Origin: Firmicutes bacterium UBA994
Lineage (GTDB): Bacteria; Bacillota; UBA994
DNA: 12,839 nt
Assembly (NCBI GenBank): GCA_002292025.1
Contig: DBBC01000090.1
Coordinates: forward strand, 1 to 12,839
Direction of reading: 5' to 3'
The position numbers and the translations under genes were made by a program. The first letter of the stretch is position 1, and every line of letters starts with the position of its first letter. Positions 1-6,245 of this stretch are shown piece after piece. The notes under the pieces are model-generated. The model saw only the letters and a program-made list of their open reading frames with translations. It ran no database searches and was not told where the DNA came from.

Positions 1-9
1 CCTTTTGCT

Positions 10-576
10 TCAATAGAGTTCCTGATAAATCGCATAGACACGCAACACTCGCCAAACGTAGTTGCGCGTTTCCGGAAATGGAATGCGCTCAATACTGCTG
101 CGCTCGCCGCTCCAAATGCCTTGGTCTAACCAGTTTTTTATGTTGCCCCGCCCGCCGTTGTACGCCGCTATAGCAACTTCTAAATTGCCCGCAAATTGAT
201 CTATCAGGTGACGCAGATACCATGTGCCCATCTTAATATTGAGCTCTACTTCGAACAGCCTGCCGGCATGAAAGTTTTCTATGCTCAGCTGGCTGGCTAT
301 CCATCCCCCGGTGGCAGGCATTATCTGCATTAGCCCGCGTGCACCTTTCGGTGAAATGGCACCGGCGCGAAAGCTGCTTTCCACTCGAATAACCGCAGCC
401 ACTAGATATGGGTCAAGCTCATTGGCTCGGGCATACCGCTCTATCAGCTCACGATGGGGCCAAGGATAGCCCACTCGCCAGAGCGAAGGGCCTAGCACCG
501 CCAACAGCAGGACTGCCACCGCGCCATAGATGAGCAAGTTCCAATATAAGATTACTCTGGTGCTTTGTGGACGCAT
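10..576 (-). CDS. Membrane-anchored lytic transglycosylase (SLT/goose-lysozyme-like fold)
   Basis: This 188-residue protein should cleave the MurNAc-GlcNAc bond of peptidoglycan to give 1,6-anhydro ends, acting outside the membrane. Residues about 9-33 form one hydrophobic segment, a signal anchor with no cysteine lipobox. The SLT domain fills about 45-188: RVESSF with the likely catalytic Glu66, GLMQIMPAT at 81-89, AIAAYNGG at 135-142 and PFPETRNYV at 166-174. All are hallmark motifs of the Slt70 C-terminal domain family. The length fits the small single-domain members found in Firmicutes. Its ATG lies 25 nt inside the 3' end of coaE, so translation is probably coupled; the Shine-Dalgarno sequence (AGAGAG) is weak. 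It is the last gene of the polA cluster visible here, and its stop is 10 nt from the window edge, so any terminator is out of view. Function is sure at family level; the physiological role (cell-wall turnover, sporulation or secretion) is not known. Confidence 0.93.
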   Translation of the reverse strand: MRPQSTRVILYWNLLIYGAVAVLLLAVLGPSLWRVGYPWPHRELIERYARANELDPYLVAAVIRVESSFRAGAISPKGARGLMQIMPATGGWIASQLSIENFHAGRLFEVELNIKMGTWYLRHLIDQFAGNLEVAIAAYNGGRGNIKNWLDQGIWSGERSSIERIPFPETRNYVWRVLRVYAIYQELY

Positions 577-1157
577 ATACTCTCTAACGCCTTTCTGACC
601 TGTGCGTATGTGGCATCTGGGCTGCCGCCAGTGTCGATAACGCGATGCGCATACCGCGCTTTTTCTGCCAAGGGCATCTGCGCGCCGATGCGGGTTTGCG
701 CCTCCTCATGGGTCATGCCACGGGCTATGGCCCTAGATAGTTGCAGGTCAGGATTACATACTACCAACCAAATCTCGTCCACAGCCTGCTCAAGTTTAGC
801 TTCAAATAGCAAGGGAACTTCCATCGCCACTAGACACGCTCCCCGCTCGCTGTGTTGACGACACCACTCTTCTATCTCCTCCCAGATGGCAGGATGCAAT
901 AGGGACTCCAGCAACCGTCGCTTCCGCGTGTCAGCAAAGACCACAGCTCCCAGTAGGGCGCGGTCTATGTTTCCGTCGCGCGACAAAATCCCTTCGCCAA
1001 ATGACGATACGACCTTATCATAGCATGTCGTTCCGCGCGCTAGCATCCTATGGCCGACTTCATCCGCACTAATGGTCGGCACTCCAAGTTGGGCCAACAG
1101 GGCGGTTACAGTGGATTTCCCCGTACTAAGGCCGCCGGTAATTGCCACGCGCAACAT
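552..1157 (-). CDS. coaE: Dephospho-CoA kinase
   Basis: CoaE phosphorylates the 3'-hydroxyl of dephospho-CoA with ATP, the last step of coenzyme A synthesis, in the cytoplasm. The 201-residue protein has the usual length. The P-loop GGLSTGKST lies at residues 8-16, the substrate-contacting SADEVGH with Asp32 follows strand 2, HPAIW is at 88-92 and VPLLFE at 114-119. These are the typical CoaE motifs in the right order. The start ATG is preceded by GGGGAGGT at a spacing of about 7 nt, which supports it well. It lies 21 nt after mutM and overlaps the downstream transglycosylase gene by 25 nt, so it is an internal cistron of the polA-mutM-coaE-slt unit. The polA-mutM-coaE order is common in Firmicutes. 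I see no sign of damage or transfer. Confidence 0.97.
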   Translation of the reverse strand: MLRVAITGGLSTGKSTVTALLAQLGVPTISADEVGHRMLARGTTCYDKVVSSFGEGILSRDGNIDRALLGAVVFADTRKRRLLESLLHPAIWEEIEEWCRQHSERGACLVAMEVPLLFEAKLEQAVDEIWLVVCNPDLQLSRAIARGMTHEEAQTRIGAQMPLAEKARYAHRVIDTGGSPDATYAQVRKALESICVHKAPE

Positions 1158-1178
1158 GAAAAAACCTCCCCGCCCCCA

Positions 1179-2003
1179 TTAATTTTGGCATTGCCTGCAG
1201 CAATGAGTCCCCCGCCCTGCCACGACCAAGCGCACAATTTCTCCGCCACAAGTGAGGCAGGCTTCCCCCGCTCGACCATAGACCTGCAGTTGATGCTGAA
1301 AACCACCCTCCTGCCCTAGCCCATCTAGGTAATCACTAAAGGTAGTGCCGCGCATCTTGACACCGAGTGCCAGCACATCTCTGACAACCTCGTGTAAACG
1401 CGCGATTTCACCTAGCGCCAGTTCGCCCGCAACACGATCCGGTCTTATGCCTGCCAAAAATAACGCTTCGTCTGCGTAGATATTACCAATTCCAGCGATA
1501 ATGCGCTGATTCAGCAGCAAGGACTTAATCGTGCCTCGCCTGCCCGCCAGCAGTGACGCCAGCGCCAAAGCGGTAAACTCCGCTGATAACGGCTCAACAC
1601 CCAGATGCTCCATGCGGGCTACACGGGTAATCTCACTGTCCGCAGCGATAAACCAATAGCCAAACTGCCTAGGATCGGTGTAGCGCAGTTCGCTTCCGCT
1701 GGCCAGCTTGAGCACAATATGTGTGTGGGGAAGATGCGGCAGCGCACCGGCGGCAAAGCGTAATTGCCCCGTCATACGCAAATGAACGACAAGCGTATAA
1801 TCTCCGGACAGCCTAAACAAAAGGTACTTGCCCCGGCGCACAATATCTTGTATCACACGGTTCGCTATAAGCCCAGCAAACTCACCCGCAGTGACGTTCT
1901 GTAGCAGCTTAGGCAGGCTAATCTCGCTCGCAATTATCTGTTGCCCCCTCAGTAGCGGCAGCAGACTTTGCTTGATTGTTTCCACTTCGGGTAGTTCAGG
2001 CAT
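1179..2003 (-). CDS. mutM: Formamidopyrimidine-DNA glycosylase (Fpg/MutM)
   Basis: This bifunctional base-excision repair enzyme removes 8-oxoguanine and formamidopyrimidines and nicks the resulting abasic site by beta,delta-elimination. The 274-residue protein starts with MPELPEVETI, in which Pro2 is the Schiff-base nucleophile after Met removal and Glu3 is the catalytic acid. Lys59 (RRGKYLLF), the void-filling Met77 with Arg112 and Phe114 (DPRQFG), the helix-two-turn-helix at about 162-186 (LLNQRIIAGIGNIYADE) and GRGT with Arg264 are all present. The C-terminal zinc finger is complete: Cys249, Cys252, Cys269 and Cys272 (C-x2-C-x16-C-x2-C). It starts 10 nt after polA, and both enzymes serve base-excision repair, which fits co-expression. 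The start is fixed by the invariant N-terminus, since the mature protein must begin with Pro. Confidence 0.98.
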   Translation of the reverse strand: MPELPEVETIKQSLLPLLRGQQIIASEISLPKLLQNVTAGEFAGLIANRVIQDIVRRGKYLLFRLSGDYTLVVHLRMTGQLRFAAGALPHLPHTHIVLKLASGSELRYTDPRQFGYWFIAADSEITRVARMEHLGVEPLSAEFTALALASLLAGRRGTIKSLLLNQRIIAGIGNIYADEALFLAGIRPDRVAGELALGEIARLHEVVRDVLALGVKMRGTTFSDYLDGLGQEGGFQHQLQVYGRAGEACLTCGGEIVRLVVAGRGTHCCRQCQN

Positions 2004-2013
2004 CTGGGGAATC

Positions 2014-4593
2014 TCACCAATCTCTCTTTACTTTCTCTACGTTGTACCAATTGCTGCCTACTTTAAGGTCCACAACCAAGGGCACAGTCAACTGGAGGGC
2101 GTTTTCCATTATGTCTTGTACGATCAAGGCCAGCGCACGCAGTTCCGCGGTGGTCGTCTCAAAGATCAGTTCGTCGTGCACCTGTAAAATCATGCGCGAT
2201 TGTAGCTTGGCCCGCTCTACCTCTGTATGAATTCTGACCATGGCCAGTTTGATGAGGTCGGCAGCGGAACCTTGAATCGGTGTATTCATGGCCGTGCGCT
2301 CCGCAAAAGCACGGCGCGCAGCGTTGCTGCTGTTAATGTCAGGTAAGTAGCGCCGCCTGTGCAGCAAGGTCGTAACAAACCCATCGCGCTTAGCTTGCGC
2401 AATGGTTCTGTCAATGAACTCCTTAACACCGGCATAGCGATGAAAATAGTTGTCGATATATTCCCTCGCCACAGCGCGCGGCACCTTAATGTCGCGCGCT
2501 AATCCGTAGTCGCTGATGCCGTACACAATGCCAAAGTTAACTGCTTTCGCGCGGTCACGCATTTCACGCGTCACATTCTCCGGACTAACCCCGAACACTT
2601 CCGCCGCGGTGCGGGTGTGGATATCCTCCCCCGCAGAGAAAGCCGCGGTTAGAATGGGGTCTCCTGACAGGTGGGCGAGAATGCGTAATTCTATCTGTGA
2701 GTAGTCGGCGGCGAAAATATGCGTAAACCCGGGTGCCGGGCAGAAGGCTCGCCTGATCAGGCGCCCCTCCGCTACCCTGATGGGAATGTTCTGTAGATTA
2801 GGCTCCGTACTGCTGAGGCGCCCGGTCGAAGTCACAGTTTGATTGTACGTAGTATGAATTAGGCTCTGAGCATCCGCGGCGTGGCGCAGCCCCTCCAAAT
2901 AAGTAGACTTGAGCTTAGCCAACGTCCTGTAATCAAGGATTTTCTGTGCAATTTCATGCTGGTCGGCAAGAGTTTCTAAGACTTCAGCGTCAGTGGAGTA
3001 ACCTGTCTTGGTCTTCTTCCCCTTAGGCAACCCGAGTTTGTCAAACAAAATGAACCCGAGTTGCTTGGGGGAGCTGATGTTAAACTCCTGCCCGGCGAGT
3101 GAGTGGATGTGTTCAATAAGCCCCTGTATGCTTTTGCTGGCTTGCTTTTCCATTTGCTCAAGCACGTCAAGATCGATGGCGACGCCTGTGCGTTCCATGG
3201 CTAACAACACCCGCGTTAAAGGCAACTCCACGTCGTAGTAGAGGGAGCACAGGTTCTTTTCTTGCAACTCACGCTCCAGGCGTCGGCTAAGTTCACTTAA
3301 CACGCCGGCCTCTCCCTCGACACCGGAAACGCTTTGGCCTAGATACTTCTCGGCCAGCTCAGCGCACCCATAGGTGGCTTGGCTTGGGTCCAAGAGATAT
3401 GCCGCAAGCTCAAGGTCGAACATATTGCCGCCAAGGCTTAAGCCGAACGCAGTAAGCGCACGCTCCGTAGCCTTATACTCGCAGACAACTTTAGTGAACG
3501 TATCATCCTGCAAGATGGCTCGCAGCCCCAAAAGCTGCTCGGGGTCACTCGTATCCACACCCCTGACCCCGTGATCATTGGCCAGCAGTATTTCGCCTCT
3601 ATCACCGAGCTTGAGTCCCACTCGGCTAGCCTGCTTCTCGATTGAACCCGCATACACCGGCAGCGGCGCCGTCTCCTCCAAAGGCAGCTGTCTCTCCGTC
3701 ACTTGTTCCCCCAGAGTGCCCTCCTTCATTAGTCTACGCAGGAAGCTGTGCAGCTCTAAGTCGCGATATAGCTTAACCAGCCTAGGTTTATCTTCAACCC
3801 GCACCTTAAACTGCGATAGGTGAAACCCTAGCTCTACATCCCGCACAATAGTCGCAAGGAACTTGCTAAGGAATGCGTCCTCCTTGCCGGCTAAAAGCAA
3901 TTCTTTGAGCTTAGGTCTGGTGATCGCGTCAATGCGCGCGTACACACCTTCTACGCTGTAAAATTCGCCCAGCAAAGCTAGGGCGGTCTTTTCCCCTACG
4001 CCCTTCACGCCTTTGATGTTGTCAGACGCATCTCCCATCAAGGCCTTGAGGTCGACAAGCTGCCGAGGTATAAGCCCATACTTGGCCAAAACCTCGGCTT
4101 CACCCATAAGCTCCGTTTCCGTGACACCCTTGCGGGTCAGCATGACCTTGGTGCGGGGGCTGACTAATTGCAGGCTGTCGCGGTCACTAGTCACAATGAC
4201 GCTGTCAATGCCAGCATCTTCGGCGTGGCGCGTCAATGTGCCGATGACGTCGTCCGCCTCATGCCCGTCAACCTCAAAGATGCTGATACCCTTCGCCTCG
4301 AGCATTTCTTTAATATAGTCGATCTGCAGCCTTAATTCATCCGGCATGCGCTCGCGTTGCGCCTTATACTCGGGATACCGCTCCAACCTGATGGTAGCTT
4401 CGCCACGATCGAACGCGGCTACAATGTACTCGGGATTATGCTGCTCAATCAGCTTGTTAAGCATTAGGGCGCATCCATACACGGCGTTAGTGGGCCTGCC
4501 GTCTTTCGTGGTTAGTGCGGCTTCCACAGCATAAAACGCCCTGAAAGCTAGGGCGTGCCCATCAAGTAAATACAATCGCGGCACAAGCGTCAC
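2014..4593 (-). CDS. polA: DNA polymerase I
   Basis: PolA removes RNA primers and fills gaps in replication and repair. The 859-residue protein has three parts. The 5'-3' flap exonuclease (about 1-290) has the metal-binding Asp11, Asp62, EADDVIG at 112-118, SDRDSLQLV at 136-144 and LMGDASDN at 185-192, plus the helix-hairpin-helix KGVKGVGEKTA. The middle domain (about 310-450) resembles a 3'-5' exonuclease but lacks the acidic residues. The polymerase domain (about 455-859) has GRLSSTEPNLQNIP, motif A DYSQIELR (Asp630), the O-helix RAKAVNFGIVYG (681-692) and motif C QVHDELIFE (Asp807). The start is a GTG preceded by AAGGGAACG; the spacing is short, so the in-frame GTG 9 nt downstream is an alternative. 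It heads the polA-mutM-coaE-slt unit and lies 93 nt downstream of the anti-sigma gene. Confidence 0.98.
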   Translation of the reverse strand: MTLVPRLYLLDGHALAFRAFYAVEAALTTKDGRPTNAVYGCALMLNKLIEQHNPEYIVAAFDRGEATIRLERYPEYKAQRERMPDELRLQIDYIKEMLEAKGISIFEVDGHEADDVIGTLTRHAEDAGIDSVIVTSDRDSLQLVSPRTKVMLTRKGVTETELMGEAEVLAKYGLIPRQLVDLKALMGDASDNIKGVKGVGEKTALALLGEFYSVEGVYARIDAITRPKLKELLLAGKEDAFLSKFLATIVRDVELGFHLSQFKVRVEDKPRLVKLYRDLELHSFLRRLMKEGTLGEQVTERQLPLEETAPLPVYAGSIEKQASRVGLKLGDRGEILLANDHGVRGVDTSDPEQLLGLRAILQDDTFTKVVCEYKATERALTAFGLSLGGNMFDLELAAYLLDPSQATYGCAELAEKYLGQSVSGVEGEAGVLSELSRRLERELQEKNLCSLYYDVELPLTRVLLAMERTGVAIDLDVLEQMEKQASKSIQGLIEHIHSLAGQEFNISSPKQLGFILFDKLGLPKGKKTKTGYSTDAEVLETLADQHEIAQKILDYRTLAKLKSTYLEGLRHAADAQSLIHTTYNQTVTSTGRLSSTEPNLQNIPIRVAEGRLIRRAFCPAPGFTHIFAADYSQIELRILAHLSGDPILTAAFSAGEDIHTRTAAEVFGVSPENVTREMRDRAKAVNFGIVYGISDYGLARDIKVPRAVAREYIDNYFHRYAGVKEFIDRTIAQAKRDGFVTTLLHRRRYLPDINSSNAARRAFAERTAMNTPIQGSAADLIKLAMVRIHTEVERAKLQSRMILQVHDELIFETTTAELRALALIVQDIMENALQLTVPLVVDLKVGSNWYNVEKVKRDW

Positions 4594-4686
4594 CGTTCCC
4601 TTACGTCTTCATAAGGGTAGTATACTATATCCGCGCGAACAGGTCGTAAGTTTCGCTTGACCGGCCTAGAGGTTGTCGCGCCGCGA
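4594..4686 (-). promoter_or_regulatory. Anti-sigma/polA gap with weak promoter candidates
   Basis: This 93-nt gap contains the overlapping -10-like hexamers TATAGT (4629-4624) and TATACT (4624-4619) on the minus strand, about 25-35 nt ahead of the polA GTG. I see no convincing -35 at 16-18 nt and no extended -10. There is also no strong hairpin with a T tract that would stop transcripts from the anti-sigma gene. polA may thus have a weak promoter of its own, be read from the sigma operon, or both. Confidence 0.3.
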
Positions 4687-5241
4687 TTATGCTTCCCTCT
4701 TTTTGTACCACAAATAAACCACTCCAGCCCAGAGCGCGAAGGCCGCGCCGCCAGCAAGAGACGAAACAAGCCAAGGGCTTGGCGGCTGCGCTAGGGCGGC
4801 TTGTCTTTCGCCGGTGCCTCCGGCAATCTCTGTTACGATAGGAAAAGCCCTTGCCCCATCTTCGGCCGTTGTCTGAGGTGTGACGCCACTTATTTCGCTG
4901 GGCGGGGCCGGAGTTACACGCTGCCACGGCCACAGGTCAGGAGTTAAATTATAGCTCAGCACGGTCATAGCCAAAGCTGCCGCCACGGGAGCCAGACGGG
5001 GAACGAAAAAGCGCCAAGCCCGTCTGGTGCGAGAAACCTTAGTGACTTCACCCATGACCTTATCCAGCACAACCGTCGGAACGACAACTGCCGGCATAGC
5101 GGCCAACAGCGACATATCTTGCCGCAATGCACCAATAAGCGCAGCGCACTCGTCACACGCGTCAAGGTGTTGCGCCAAACTAGGAGGCGTTTGCCCGTCG
5201 AGAATATCAGCGAGATGCTCGCGTACTTGCTTGCAGTTCAT
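4687..5241 (-). CDS. Anti-sigma factor with N-terminal zinc-finger (ZAS) domain, membrane-bound
   Basis: This 184-residue protein most likely binds and holds the adjacent ECF sigma factor at the membrane until a signal releases it. The N-terminus (about 1-45) has the anti-sigma zinc motif H-x3-C-x2-C (His25, Cys29, Cys32) plus Cys3, as in RsiW/ChrR-type ZAS domains. Two hydrophobic segments follow, at about 82-100 and 155-178, the second ending in the positive tail KKRE. That predicts cytoplasmic N- and C-termini with an external Pro/Thr-rich loop of about 55 residues. Its ATG overlaps the sigma stop as ATGA, a sign of translational coupling. The nearest good Shine-Dalgarno sequence (AAAGGAGG) lies about 13 nt upstream, rather far. 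The family call rests on the zinc motif, the membrane topology and the gene pairing; the inducing signal cannot be read from the sequence. Confidence 0.88.
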   Translation of the reverse strand: MNCKQVREHLADILDGQTPPSLAQHLDACDECAALIGALRQDMSLLAAMPAVVVPTVVLDKVMGEVTKVSRTRRAWRFFVPRLAPVAAALAMTVLSYNLTPDLWPWQRVTPAPPSEISGVTPQTTAEDGARAFPIVTEIAGGTGERQAALAQPPSPWLVSSLAGGAAFALWAGVVYLWYKKREA

Positions 5242-5876
5242 AGCCCGATTTTGGCCTCCTTTCTACTCTTATTGACGTCAAACATGTCATTATGTTCCGC
5301 ACGCAGGAGGTGCTCCCGAACAGCAAGGCGAGCGCGGTTGAGGCGAGATTTGACGGTGCCTATGTTGATGCCGAGCATGGCGGCAATTTCCTCGTAAGAG
5401 AAGGCTTGAACGTCGCGCAGCAGTAAAACAAGTCTGTGCTCGGGCGAAATCGCCTGTATGGCCTGCTCGAGCCCCCGCATTCTTTCCGCCCGCAAGACCT
5501 GTTCCTCCGGCTGTAGGGACAGAGGACCACCGAACTCGATGGGATGTTCGCCCTCATCAGCAGATACAACGGTATCGGTACTCATGACTACCAGCGGGCG
5601 CCGCCGCCGCTGGCGCAGGTGGTCTAACACGATGTTATTGGCAATACGGTGCAGCCAAGTGCTAAAGCTGCTATCGCCCTTAAACGTCTTGAGCGAGCGA
5701 AAGACGCGAATAAAGCTCTCCTGTGCTATATCTGACGCGTCTTCGGGGTTACCGGTCATGCGCAAAGCCAGATTATACACCTTAGACTGATAACGCTCCA
5801 CTATTTGGCGAAAAGCATCGGTGTCGCCTGCCAAGCTCCTTTGGACCAGCCCTTGGTCTAGGTCTGCTGCGAGCAC
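5238..5876 (-). CDS. ECF-type RNA polymerase sigma factor (SigW/RpoE-like)
   Basis: This group 4 sigma factor would direct RNA polymerase to stress-response promoters when freed by its anti-sigma partner. From the chosen GTG it has 212 residues. Region 2 spans about 21-93, with AFRQIVERYQ, the core-binding DASDIAQESFIRVFR and the -10-reading FSTWLHRIANNIVLDHLR. Region 4 spans about 134-190, with the helix-turn-helix SYEEIAAMLGINIGTVKSRL. A linker of about 40 residues joins them and there is no region 3 or 1.1, as in ECF factors. An in-frame ATG at 5945 would add 23 residues. It is rejected because the extended -10 box at 5955-5950 puts the transcript start at about that ATG, leaving no leader. 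The GTG at 5876 instead has AAAGGGGGG 5 nt upstream. The first gene of a two-gene sigma/anti-sigma operon, it overlaps its partner by 4 nt. Confidence 0.95.
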   Translation of the reverse strand: MLAADLDQGLVQRSLAGDTDAFRQIVERYQSKVYNLALRMTGNPEDASDIAQESFIRVFRSLKTFKGDSSFSTWLHRIANNIVLDHLRQRRRRPLVVMSTDTVVSADEGEHPIEFGGPLSLQPEEQVLRAERMRGLEQAIQAISPEHRLVLLLRDVQAFSYEEIAAMLGINIGTVKSRLNRARLAVREHLLRAEHNDMFDVNKSRKEAKIGL

Positions 5877-5880
5877 GGTC

Positions 5881-5890
5881 ACCCCCCTTT
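5881..5890 (-). promoter_or_regulatory. Ribosome binding site deciding the sigma GTG start
   Basis: The minus strand reads AAAGGGGGGT followed by GACC and then GTG. This is the only purine-rich stretch near the candidate starts and sits 5 nt from the GTG at 5876. Neither upstream ATG (5945, or the internal one 11 codons later) has anything similar. Confidence 0.65.
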
Positions 5891-5949
5891 CGCTAAATGG
5901 AATAGACACCATTAAATAGACGTCAAATTTTGTGCTAAGTTCCATCGCT

Positions 5950-5958
5950 ATTATAACA
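5950..5958 (-). promoter_or_regulatory. Extended -10 promoter of the sigma/anti-sigma operon
   Basis: The minus strand reads TGTTATAAT: a perfect TATAAT (5955-5950) preceded by the TGn extension. No TTGACA-like -35 is found 16-18 nt upstream, where a palindrome lies instead. A start near 5943 would give a leader of about 67 nt before the GTG. It resembles a housekeeping sigma-A promoter. I saw no ECF-type AAC...CGT pair, so autoregulation is not evident. Confidence 0.6.
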
Positions 5959-5973
5959 AATCTGCGACGTACG

Positions 5974-5983
5974 ATGCGCGCAT
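5974..5983. repeat. 10-bp palindrome in the -35 zone of the sigma promoter
   Basis: ATGCGCGCAT is a perfect 10-bp palindrome, flanked by a second small palindrome CGTACG at 5968-5973. It occupies the place where the -35 box of the sigma promoter would be. It could be a regulator site, but a short GC-rich palindrome can also arise by chance. Confidence 0.3.
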
Positions 5984-6000
5984 GACCGCCTGCGCTTCAT

Positions 6001-6056
6001 GAAAAGAAAAATACATAAAAAAATGCCTTGTTTTCCCCTGCCGTTTGTTGTATAGT
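6001..6056 (+). promoter_or_regulatory. Sigma-A-type promoter of the peptide-transport operon
   Basis: TTGTTT (6028-6033) and TATAGT (6051-6056) are separated by exactly 17 nt. An A-rich tract at 6001-6023 lies directly upstream and may act as an UP element. Transcription would begin near 6063, leaving a leader of about 180 nt before the binding-protein ATG. The -35 matches three of six consensus positions and the -10 matches five of six. Confidence 0.6.
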
Positions 6057-6118
6057 TATCCGCATCATGTACATTTATTCGTGGTGATGGGGTGCCCTCG
6101 CTGGACTACGGCAAATCA

Positions 6119-6156
6119 TCGTGCAAAATAGCCGGATGATGGGAACATTTGCACGA
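6119..6156 (+). repeat. 9-bp perfect inverted repeat with 20-nt spacer
   Basis: TCGTGCAAA (6119-6127) and TTTGCACGA (6148-6156) are exact reverse complements. In RNA they form a 9-bp stem; in DNA they could be an operator with half-sites about three helical turns apart. They lie about 60 nt after the predicted transcription start, so an operator here would act as a roadblock. Confidence 0.55.
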
Positions 6157-6192
6157 GAGGCAGGAATCGCCGCCCTCAGAATAGTATAGTAC

Positions 6193-6225
6193 ATGGAAGG
6201 AATATCGCTTCTCGATATTCACCAT
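6193..6225 (+). repeat. Hairpin just upstream of the binding-protein ribosome binding site
   Basis: GAATATCG (6200-6207) pairs perfectly with CGATATTC (6213-6220) around the loop CTTCT. An outer ATGG/CCAT pair (6193-6196 with 6222-6225) extends it across an asymmetric internal loop. It ends 5 nt before the AAGGGAGG site. The stem is AT-rich and followed only by CTTTT, so a terminator is unlikely; a DNA operator, mRNA stabiliser or translational control element is possible. Confidence 0.45.
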
Positions 6226-6245
6226 CTTTTAAGGGAGGCAAATAA

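Larger units (their letters stand above)
6063..6245 (+). promoter_or_regulatory. Structured 5' leader of the transporter operon (unidentified)
   Basis: This leader of about 180 nt lies between the predicted transcription start and the binding-protein start. It contains a 9-bp perfect inverted repeat (6119-6127 with 6148-6156), a competing or pseudoknot-forming 6-bp pair (6115-6120 with 6135-6140) and a hairpin near the ribosome binding site (6193-6225). It also holds two tiny open frames. AAGGGAGG at 6231-6238 is the ribosome binding site, 7 nt before the ATG. There is no T-rich terminator, so any control would act on translation, RNA stability or protein binding. I did not recognise a T-box, SAM, TPP, cobalamin, lysine or ykkC signature. 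Confidence 0.4.

Noticed and set aside
4625..4933. 102-codon minus-strand frame overlapping the anti-sigma gene
   Set aside because: It lies in another frame of the well-supported anti-sigma gene, has an Arg/Trp-rich composition typical of a shadow frame and has no ribosome binding site or recognisable motif.
5877..5945. 23-residue N-terminal extension of the sigma factor from the ATG at 5945
   Set aside because: The extended -10 box ends 4 nt upstream of that ATG, leaving no room for a leader, and the added residues have no match to sigma region 2. The GTG at 5876 has a good ribosome binding site.
6181..6190. Second -10-like TATAGT (6185-6190) in the transporter leader
   Set aside because: No -35-like hexamer occurs 15-18 nt upstream and there is no TGn extension; TTGCAC at 6149 is far too distant.
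6063..6245. T-box or known metabolite riboswitch in the leader
   Set aside because: No T-box sequence, no AG-bulge or other class signature and no terminator hairpin was found; the leader is reported as unidentified structure only.
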